A DNA stretch of 64,000 bases from Micropterix aruncella (taxonomy: Eukaryota > Arthropoda > Insecta > Lepidoptera > Micropterigidae): assembly GCA_944548615.1 (NCBI GenBank), contig OX155950.1:35242759-35306758 (forward strand), in the 5' to 3' direction. The position numbers and the translations under genes are program-made. This document shows, piece by piece, positions 56,889-64,000 of the stretch. The stretch's first letter is position 1. Each line of letters starts with the position of its first letter. Under the pieces are notes generated by a model that saw nothing but the letters and a program-made list of their open reading frames with translations, searched no databases and was not told the DNA's origin.

Positions 56889-59800
56889 ATGACTACTTTC
56901 AATCTGGACCCGGATCGGACGCCGCCCAAGGAGTTCATGGATCTTCTGGAGGAGTCGGCGTCCGATTCGGATGAAATCGACGAGGGGGCAGCGCCGGCAT
57001 ACTGGGATGATGACGCTGGATATGACGATGACGACGCAGATATCGTAGACATCGCCTGCGATGTAGAGATCGTCGAAGGCATCGATCTCCACATCGCAGG
57101 CGATCCTAACGTGCCAATCGATCGGCATGTTGTTGCATTCGAGGGTCCTCTTGACTTCAACAACATGTCGATCGATTTCCAGAGCCCCGGCGGTACTCTG
57201 CGTAATTAGTAAGGATATAAAGAATTCCATGTTATTTTCAGAATTTATCGTCAATTTATTGTATTTTTGTCTTTCAATAGTGACTCGCCAGCGTCATCAT
57301 CCCGGTTCTCGGCTGCGCCGCTGCGCGCGGGCTGGTTGCAGCCCTCCACCAGCGCAGCGTCGCCCGAGCCGCAGCCGTCCACCAGCGCGGGCCGGTTGCA
57401 GCCCTCCACCACCGCAGCGTCGCCCGAGCCGCAGCCGTCCACCAGCGCGGGCCGGTTGCAGCCCTCCACCACCGCAGCGTCGCCCGAGCCGCAGCCGTCC
57501 ACCAGCGCGGGCCGGTTGCAGCCCTCCACCAGCGCGGGCGACTCTCCCTTCAGGCGGCCCACCATCCGCTACCCGCCGCCCAGATCCGAGCCGCGCTCGC
57601 CCGTCGGACCGGCCACGCTGGATTATTTTTCGCCAAACTATAGAGAGGTATAAAATACAAATACTTATTTATTTTCCAAAACTTTTCGGTACGAGTACTT
57701 TACCTTCCTAATAACTCACATGAATACTAAATATCATTAAAACCATAGATTTAAGTAGCAAAATTACGTTTAAAAGTATCTGCATACGCGCACCGCACGG
57801 TAGGTAGTTATTATCCTTAGCGACCGACACCTCCCTTCATCTGCGCGGTGTTGGCATCCCAACGCTGATTTGGACCTGACCATCAATATAGAAAAAGCTT
57901 TGTATGAAAATGGGGGACTTAAAGGCAAATACCTATCCTGTATACCTACACAAATACTTGCTGACTGTAACATCAAGGAGCGTAGAAGCCGAAAGAGATT
58001 TTTCGTCTGCAGGCTTATTTTGTAGCCGCCTCCGGTCTATGAGACGAGATGATTTGTGCACCGCCTGATGAGATGATTTGTGCACCGAGTGTTCTTCGAA
58101 CACATTACTTGCGCAAGCAAAAATAATGTTTCGACAGCACTAATTTTACCACTGATTTTTAATAAAGTATGTCCCGAATACTTGTATTTTCATTTAAAAC
58201 GATTATTTTGAAATTTAATTAAAAAACATAGCTAGTCTCAAATCGCTCGAGAGTCCCGAGACTAGGTTTTAAAATGCGAGACTTGTCCCGGGACCAGAAA
58301 CCTCACAGAGACCGAAATCGCTAGTTTAGGTAGGTTTAGGACAGCTGCCTTGCCGCATGTGAACGTTTACCTTACCGCCCATTCGCTCCCCCTTCGAAGC
58401 CGAAGAATGTGAGATGCGGAAATTGCGGTTTTCAGATTATCGACGATCCTACTAAGCAGTATTTTGTTTGTTACTTTTCAGAGATCGCCGCTGCGTTCGC
58501 GCTCTGCATCACCCGTCTGGCTTTCGCCGCCTAGCACTCTAAGGTCTGTATTTATTCATTTTTCTTTCTTACGGGCATGTGGCGGAGCTTGAAGGTGGAC
58601 TGTTTTGTCCAAGTCTTCTGCGCTCACTTCACGAGAGATAGAATGACTATACGTTAAAACTTCCTGAGGTGACGGGCTCGCCCATTGTAGTTAACGACTC
58701 TATTCGACCATATAAAATCGAAGACTATCGCGGTTGTTTGACATTATAAATAGGATAGAAAACGAATTACCGCGTGAAATTTGTAGCAGCCGACGTTTCG
58801 GTGACGTTGCAGCCGACGTTGTCCAGGGTAGACAGGGCAGACTGGTATAACGATCACATATCGTTATACCAGTCTGGGGTGACGGGTTCGCCCACGTTTA
58901 ATTGTATCGACGAGCTGACTCTTTTGATATTATGAACTTAAGTTGCATTGCATAATACATAAGAATATATACATACGCATACATACACACATACATAACA
59001 AGGGTTTGACAGTATCCTCCAAACCCCCAATACAGTTTGTGCGGGATGGCTCTAAAGGCAAAAAACATTTAACTACAAAACCTTTCTCAATAATCGAGAA
59101 AGCTACAGATTGGATTCTGGAGGTTGATTCAGTCTCTAAGCAGTATAAATTCCCTGAAAGTCTTGGATGCACAGCCCTCCGTCCAGATATAACTCTTTAC
59201 TCTCTATCTCGGAAGGTGGCTCTTATTGTAGAATTAACTGTTCCATGGGAATCAAATATCCCAAAAGACCACGAGTACAAATTAAATAAATACCATGATC
59301 TTGCAAATGCCGTAACCCGGAACGGCTTCACTGTTCACCTTCACGCGGTGGAAGTTGGCGCTCGTGGCCTGCCAGCTAAATCTCTATTTCACCTCTTTAA
59401 AGATCTTGGCCTTTCCAGAAAAATAATCAACTCTTTCTTAGAAAAATTATCTAAAACTGCGATTTGCGCATCTCAAATTCTATGGCTTCGAAGGGGGAGT
59501 GAATGGGTGGCAAGGTGAACGCTCACATGTGGCAAGACAGCTGTCCTAAACCTACCACAGCCGGTTCGTAAGTCCGGAATCCACTGCTCACCCCCCAGAA
59601 GTGTAAAAAAAATAGTATTATGATGGGCCCGACTCCGGTCGGTGAATTCCATGGCAGCTCCGTTTGTATTTATTATTTATATATACATACCTACACATCC
59701 AATATATATATATAAGAAAAATAACTCCTGAGTTCACGACGCACTGACAGAAGACTGTAGCCTCCGTCAGTGTGATAAATAATGCAGCGGCAAATCAAAC

Positions 59801-62387
59801 GATGTCAGATATTCAGTAATGAGCAATAGCGTAGCGTACCTATAAGTACATTATAAAAAAACCCCAGCTGATTGGAGCAATCATCATCCGATATTGAAAA
59901 AGTGACTTAAAACTATTAGCATACATTGATCTGGAAGTCTCTAACTATAGAACACCTTTGATAATCCACTATATAGGAATTGTGTCATAGTACATCAAAA
60001 ATCGATATTATTCACCGAGATGAGATTTTAAAAGTGTATGTTACCAGCCGATCCTAACTTATAAACCTCAAATTGATTCAAACTAGCTAAAACCAAGTGC
60101 ATAAGGACCTAACAAATGGGTCTAGGCACATAGAATACTCATTATTATTCTTCTTCTTCTTTTGGAGAATACATTTTAGTCAGGATAGAAGAATTTCATA
60201 TATGAAGGAGCTCGTAACAAGAGAAAACAGGGCTACCCGTATCTAGGGATGCTGATTTTTGTTTAATTGTATCGACGAGCTGACTCTTTTGATATTATGA
60301 ACTTAAGTTGCATTGCATAATACATAAGAATATATACATACGCATACATACACACATACATAAATATATATACATACCTACACATCCAATATATATATAT
60401 ATAAGAAAAATAACTCCTGAGTTCACGACGCACTGACAGAAGACTGTAGCCTCCGTCAGTGTGATAAATAATGCAGCGGCAAATCAAACGATGTCAGATA
60501 TTCAGTAATGAGCAATAGCGTAGCGTACCTATAAGTACATTATAAAAAAACCCCAGCTGATTGGAGCAATCATCATCCGATATTGGAAAAGTGACTTAAA
60601 ACTATTAGCATACATTGATCTGGAAGTCTCTAACTATAGAACACCTTTGATAATCCACTATATAGGAATTGTGTCATAGTACATCAAAAATCGATATTAT
60701 TCACCGAGATGAGATTTTAAAAGTGTATGTTACCAGCCGATCCTAACTTATAAACCTCAAATTGATTCAAACTAGCTAAAACCAAGTGCATAAGGACCTA
60801 ACAAATGGGTCTAGGCACATAGAATACTCATTATTATTCTTCTTCTTCTTTTGGAGAATACATTTTAGTCAGGATAGAAGAATTTCATATATGAAGGATC
60901 TCGTACAAGAGAAAACAGGGCTACCCGTATCTAGGGATGCTGATTTTTGTTTAATTGTATCGACGAGCTGACTCTTTTGATATTATGAACTTAAGTTGCA
61001 TTGCATAATACATAAGAATATATACATACGCATACATACACACATACATAAATATATATACATACCTACACATCCAATATATATATATAAGAAAAATAAC
61101 TCCTGAGTTCACGACGCACTGACAGAAGACTGTAGCCTCCGTCAGTGTGATAAATAATGCAGCGGCAAATCAAACGATGTCGCCCAGTAGCTTGCCTTGT
61201 GTTTTTAGTTTGTTGGCTTCTTGTCTGCTGATCCTTGATTCTGTGAAACTCAATTCAGTAGCCTCCTCGTGTGAAAGGCTACCCCAGGTAAGGCTCTTGC
61301 GTCTCAGGCCTCACGGCTAGTGGATCGGTTTCTCCTGGTGGATTTCCCCGGGCGCTACTGGACGGTTTGCGTACCGTTCGACAATTTGAATATTACGATG
61401 AATAATTTTACTACATATCTTTTCTACTACTTATGAATAATTTTACTACGTATCAATTGATTTTATATTCCCTAAGGGGATTCATTTTTCACTGGACTGT
61501 TACGGGATGACATAACGATTCTAGTAATACCGCAGACTTCTAAATCGGTCTAAGCGTTTAGAAGTTATGATGGAATAAAGAAACAGAAATTTGCGGTCAG
61601 GGGAAATTTTCGATCACTACAACAGAATTAGGTTTTTGAAATTGAATTGAAATTCAGACTTTCAATATTGAAATTCAATATTGTTTTAATTTTCAGGCAA
61701 CCTCTGGCGGCGGCGGTGCGACTAGCAGCGGGCAGCGGACGCGGGAGAGCCGGCGCGCGGCGAAGAGCGACGCGCGGCTTGCCGGGCAGCGCGGCAGGTG
61801 GCGAGCCAGGCGGAGCGGCGGCAGGCGGCGAGCTAGGCGGCGAAGGAGGCGGCGCGACGGCCGGCCGAGGAGGCCGCGCGGCAGGCCGCGGACGACGGGG
61901 GAGGGTAGCCGGCGGGGCACGGCGGGGCGCGGGCAGAGGTGGACAGCCGGGGGCATATAGACGCGGTAGGCACGCCGCCATGCGAGCTGTGGTCGGTGAG
62001 AATGTCTGGTGTCAAGGTGGTGAAATTGTAGAAGTATGTAAGACCGATGAAGACGTCCCCGCTGTATTGAAAGAGATGGTGGATGAAACTGAGTGGGGTC
62101 GTCGTGATTGTCGCGCTAGGGAGTCAGCAAGACGTCGACAGCGGGACGTCGGCACGAATGCGGACGAAGGCGACGAGAATGAGTTGTCGTTAGTCAATCT
62201 CTTATATTTTTCTATGTTTCTTTTGTATATAAAGAAACGAATAATTGTATACCTAATATACCAACTGATGAAAGTTTTTATTTTAGTCGGTACAATTGTT
62301 TTGTTTATTTTTATGACATGTTTGTTTTATTTTTATCAAATGACTGTTACTGTAAAATTTTGTACTGGAAATTTATTCTATTTTTGA
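56889..62387 (+). CDS. Four-exon gene; acidic, Ser/Pro-repeat, RG-rich 479-residue protein of unknown function
   Basis: Exons: 56889-57208, 57281-57647, 58482-58543, 61697-62387. Every junction has AG/GT sites (acceptors TTTTTTTAG, TTTCAATAG, TACTTTTCAG, ATTTTCAG; donors TTA|GTAAGG, GAG|GTATAA, AAG|GTCTGT) and phases 2, 0 and 2 match, so one frame runs from ATG to TGA. Residues 1-107 are acidic (SASDSDEIDEG, DDDAGYDDDDADIVD). About 125-200 are 20-residue repeats around SPEPQPSTSAGRLQPST. About 230-249 are RS-rich (RSPLRSRSASPVW). About 251-345 are Gly/Arg/Ala-rich with RGG/GRG motifs. Then comes VVGENVWCQGGEIVEVCKTD and a charged ESARRRQR segment, and the last 60 residues are hydrophobic and AT-rich. 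No domain is recognised. It could be a nuclear RNA/DNA-binding host protein, or the hydrophobic tail could be an artefact if exon 4 is spliced (donor-like TAT|GTAAGA at 62038). AATAAATAAA near 62573 may be the poly-A signal. Confidence 0.6.
57049..57179 (+). other. Two consecutive inverted repeats inside the first coding exon
   Basis: ATCGCCTGCGATGTAGAGAT pairs with ATCTCCACATCGCAGGCGAT across an 11-base loop (22-bp stem, one mismatch, about 57052-57106). Next, ATCGATCGGCATGTTGTTG pairs with CAACAACATGTCGATCGAT (19-bp stem, one mismatch, about 57118-57178). Both stay open in frame. Confidence 0.8.
57340..57535 (+). repeat. 60-bp coding tandem repeat (three near-identical units)
   Basis: Period exactly 60 bp; successive units around 57361, 57421 and 57481 are almost identical (CGCCCGAGCCGCAGCCGTCC in each). 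They encode the 20-residue SPEPQPSTSAGRLQPST repeat. Flanking partial units share LQPST. This is a typical substrate for length variation between alleles. Confidence 0.9.
57940..58140 (+). pseudogene. hAT transposase C-terminal remnant (intronic)
   Basis: YLLTVTSRSVEAERDFSSAG, then LRSMRRDDLCTA and a stop, is the hATC pattern (SVxSERxFSxAGxxxxxxRxxL). A 22-bp duplication of GATGATTTGTGCACCG follows at about 58047-58090. The rest of the transposase is gone. A CGAGAGTCCCGAGACTAGG and TTGTCCCGGGACCAGAAACC region at 58248-58305 may be the element end. It lies in intron 2-3 of the spliced gene. Confidence 0.6.
58325..58410 (-). pseudogene. Fragment of the same retroelement as at 59.0-59.6 kb, inverted
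   Basis: The reverse complement, GGCTTCGAAGGGGGAGCGAA, GGGCGGTAAGGTAAACG, TTCACATGCGGCAAGGCAGC, TGTCCTAAACCTACC, matches 59488-59562. It carries the last codons and start of the 3' UTR only. Confidence 0.75.
58580..58690 (-). mobile_element. Repeat family B, partial inverted copy
   Basis: GTCCAAGTCTTCTGCGCTCA and GGTGACGGGCTCGCCCATTG are the reverse complement of the left end of the 9.95-kb copy (TGAACGTAGAAGACTTGGAC, CGGGCGAGCCCGTCACC). Confidence 0.6.
58712..58845. mobile_element. Penelope-associated foldback, single arm
   Basis: AATCGAAGACTATCGCGG, TTGACATTATAAATAGG, ACGAATTACCGCGTGA, GCAGCCGACGTTTCGGTGAC and GTTGTCCAGGGTAGAC match the left arm of the other units. The right arm is absent. 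Confidence 0.75.
58839..58875. other. Perfect 16-bp palindrome at the junction of two repeats
   Basis: Stem AGACTGGTATAACGAT, loop CACAT, then the exact inverse. The right half continues into a family B end (GGGGTGACGGGTTCGCCC). Confidence 0.85.
58999..59678 (+). mobile_element. Retroelement 3' fragment inserted in tandem unit 1
   Basis: Comparison with unit 2 gives the insertion edges: ACACATACATAA| on the left and |ATATATACATACC on the right. It carries the nuclease-like domain at 59000-59518 and a 3' UTR with GGGCCCGACTCCGGTCGG. Confidence 0.7.
59000..59518 (+). pseudogene. Retroelement-type PD-(D/E)XK-like domain (RPD...ELTVPWE)
   Basis: The frame reads IQFVRDGSKGKK, ATDWILEVDSV, LGCTALRPDITLYSLSR, KVALIVELTVPWESNIPK, KLNKYHDLANAV, HAVEVGARGLPAKSLFH and a C-terminal SQILWLRRGSEW, ending TGA at 59518. 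The order RPD, then about 15 residues, E-L-T-V-P-W-E, then a K..KY helix and VEVGxRG resembles the C-terminal nuclease-like domain I know from uncharacterised retroelement polyproteins of many animals. Asp, Glu and Lys are all in place. The open frame extends upstream to 58943 only by reading the tandem unit. Reverse transcriptase is absent. The family name is uncertain. Confidence 0.55.
61183..61690. other. Dispersed repeat, non-coding
   Basis: TCAGTAGCCTCCTCGTGTG (61257) recurs near 28504 and AAGTTATGATGGAATAAAG (61563) near 10634. GGATTTCCCCGGGCGCTAC is in between. It lies in the last intron of the spliced gene. Confidence 0.45.
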
Positions 62388-62620
62388 TATTTCTAAATGA
62401 TATTTTTAATATTTAGACAATGTAATGGTTGATTTTGTATAGTTTATTGACTTTCAGATTTCTAACTTGATTTAATTTTATTTTTGCCAGATATATGATA
62501 TGTTTAAAATATGAATATTATAAAAAATGTATTTATTAATTGTAAGTTCTATACCCTTACCGGGTTTTTTGGAATAAATAAACTTTGAACTTTGAACTTT
62601 GAAATAAAAAAAAATGGTTT
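62388..62620 (+). other. Presumed 3' UTR end of the spliced gene
   Basis: AT-rich. AATAAATAAAC at 62573 is followed by AACTTTG repeated three times and an A-rich end at 62606-62615. The AACTTTG repeats and A tail also resemble a retroposon tail, so the gene's last exon might be of retroposed origin; both readings remain open. Confidence 0.35.
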
Positions 62621-62639
62621 CTTGAGTTTTCTTCTAGAA

Positions 62640-63320
62640 AATAATAATTATTATACAAAAGTTGTTAAAAAACGAATATACCGCGTGAAGTTTGTAGCAC
62701 CCGACGTTTCGGCGATGTTGCAGCGGCCGCTGTCCAGTCTACTCGGGACAACGGCTGCTGCAACGTCGCCGAAACGTCGGGTGCTACAAACTTCACGCGG
62801 TAAATTCGTTTTTTAACCACTTTGTATAATGCCTTTGCCATTATTATGAAATCAAAAACTTAACGCGTTTGTTTGACATTATAAATAGCTTTATAAACGA
62901 ATTTACCGCGTGATGTTTGTAGCACCCGACGTTTCGGCGATGTTGCAGCGGCCGCTGTCCAGTCTACCGTGGACAACGGCGGCTGCAACGTCGCCGAAAC
63001 GTCGGGTGCCACAAAGTTCACGCGGTAAATTCGTTTATAAAGCTATTTATAATGTCAAACAACCGCGATAATCTTTTTCATAATAATTGCAAAGGCATGA
63101 TACAAATGTGGTTGAAAAACGAATTTACCACGTAAAGTTTGGACACCAACGTTTCGGCGACGTTGCAGCCGCCGCTGTCCAGTCTACCCTGGGCAACGTC
63201 GCCGAAACGTCGGGTGCTACACACTTCACGCGGTAAATTCGTTTATAAAGCTATAATGTGAAGCAACCGCGATAGTCTGATTTCATAATAATTGCAAAGG
63301 CATACAAAAGTGGTTAGAAG
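62640..63320. mobile_element. Nested palindrome: three Penelope-associated foldback units in a row
   Basis: Unit 6 (62655-62820), unit 7 (62860-63075) and unit 8 (63105-63275) are each an inverted repeat of the AACGAATTTACCGCGTGAAG arm. Their centres are GACGTTTCGGCGATGTTGCA / TGCAACGTCGCCGAAACGTC. The spacers are also inverse of each other: ACTTTGTATAATGCCTTTGC with ATTATAAATAGC before unit 7, GCTATTTATAATG with GCAAAGGCATGATACAAATG after it. Unit 7 with its spacers is therefore a palindrome of about 300 bp. Confidence 0.85.
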
Positions 63321-63346
63321 TTTTTCGAATGTATTGAAAACTTGAC

Positions 63347-63640
63347 GCTTATTAGATGTCCAATAACTAATTATTATACTCCAGTCACATTTCATAGAAG
63401 AAACTAGAAAATCACACTCCGAATTTGCCTAAACAAATGAAATCGTACCGCGGCGATATTGCATAGACAGGCGCGCTGCCTAATTTTATCGATATTCGCG
63501 AAATCGCGGGGTGCGCATACCTATTTGTTTACGTAATTAGTATAGAAGAATTACCATATTTTGAGTGTGATTTCCTATAGTTTTTCTATGAAATGTGACT
63601 CTTTAGAGTATAATAATTAGTTATTAGACATATAATAAGC
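63347..63640. mobile_element. MITE with about 75-bp terminal inverted repeats
   Basis: Left GCTTATTAGATGTCCAATAA, CTAATTATTATACTC, GTCACATTTCATAGAA; right end, read inward, GCTTATTATATGTCTAATAA, CTAATTATTATACTC, GTCACATTTCATAGAA. The 150-bp centre is unique. No clear target duplication. The strong pairing and small size mark a miniature inverted-repeat element of unknown class. Confidence 0.8.
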
Positions 63641-64000
63641 ACATAATAACACAATATATTTGAAAAACTTTATCCACTTTTGTATTATGACCTGTCAAAG
63701 TTAATGCCAAATTTTCGTCACCGACTCGCAAAAGTTTGGATTTTTCTGTAATATCAGACAAATCTGAAAGAACTGGTATGATTTTATAAGAAGTGTAGTG
63801 TAGTGGAAAAGTTATTATGAAAGAATTTCATATAAATAAAGTCCCTAAGTAGTCAGAAATACAAAATTTAAAAAAAAAATTTTTACGAGGAGACATCAAA
63901 TTTTTCTTGGTTATTATGACTGAAAAACTAAATATTTTTGTATGCAAAGAAGTAAAACAAAATAATGGTTTTGGTAAAGCATTTAAGAACATAACTGTAA
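63641..64000. other. No gene recognised
   Basis: AT-rich end of the window; nothing supportable. Confidence 0.4.

Larger units (their letters stand above)
58896..61182 (+). repeat. Tandem array of a 688-bp unit (2.3 copies), first copy invaded
   Basis: Units start at GTTTAATTGTATCGACGAGC: 58896, 60261 and 60949. Unit 2 is 688 bp. Unit 1 is the same sequence with about 680 bp inserted at 58999. Unit 3 is truncated at about 61182 after AAATCAAACGATGTC. Units 1 and 2 differ by only a few bases, so amplification was recent. Each unit ends CCCGTATCTAGGGATGCTGA, a phrase also found at about 13130. No coding content was found in the unit. The array lies in the last intron of the spliced gene. Confidence 0.9.

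Noticed and set aside
56694..57254. Minus-strand 186-codon open frame
   Set aside because: Antisense of the acidic coding exon; the plus-strand exon has phase-matched splice sites.
61628..61981. Pro/Ala/Arg-rich frames on the minus strand
   Set aside because: Antisense of the RG-rich exon, which has an acceptor site and matching phase on the plus strand.

Overview
The window is eukaryotic, intron-containing, AT-rich DNA. It looks like insect nuclear genome, most likely Lepidoptera. The reasons are a ZAD-type zinc-finger start exon (an insect-expanded family), a non-autonomous Helitron with a 3' end like those of moths and butterflies, a Penelope-like GIY-YIG element, piggyBac/hAT/mariner relics and many RTE- and Jockey/CR1-type LINE fragments. 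There is no bacterial gene organisation, rRNA, true tRNA or CRISPR array. The species call is inference.

Layout. 1-5 kb: an RTE LINE 3' fragment (minus), dispersed repeats and a Penelope-like element split by a LINE tail. 5.6-7.9 kb: a Helitron, about 500 bp of pure (TA)n, and a deleted hAT element with 8-bp target duplications. 8-15 kb: an RTE fragment, a tRNA-like retroposon with 16-bp flanking repeats, a tRNA-derived SINE and a 5'-truncated LINE with reverse transcriptase. 15.0-15.4 kb: a CpG-rich candidate first exon. 17-22 kb: a LINE 3' end, a second SINE, and a deleted piggyBac whose TTAA sites sit inside a palindrome. 22-35 kb: a 164-bp tandem dimer, the 5' half of an RTE LINE, three-unit tandem repeats, more LINE tails and a mariner-type relic. 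35.8-38.8 kb is plain AT-rich DNA. 38.8-40.6 kb: a tiny LINE insertion with an 11-bp duplication and a 241-bp MITE. 40.7-47.5 kb: a near-complete LINE (minus) split by a 3.4-kb DNA element.

That 3.4-kb element (41357-44803) is the most interesting object here. It has terminal inverted repeats of about 0.5 kb. Its decayed gene combines an EEAD...DSD acidic region, a GCDT motif and a C-terminal CXC cysteine cluster. I recognise this as a widespread but poorly characterised animal protein family. The architecture may be Academ-like, which is inference.

Host genes. A ZAD exon (49045-49343, minus) carries a 5-bp duplication that breaks its frame. A previously unassembled spliced gene runs on the plus strand from about 55.9 to 62.4 kb. 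Four coding exons with matching splice phases give a 479-residue protein with an acidic N-terminus, 20-residue repeats, an RG-rich segment and a hydrophobic tail. Its last intron is full of recent repeats: a 688-bp tandem unit invaded by a retroelement nuclease domain. The end of the window (62.6-63.7 kb) is a nested palindrome of three Penelope-like foldback units followed by a MITE.
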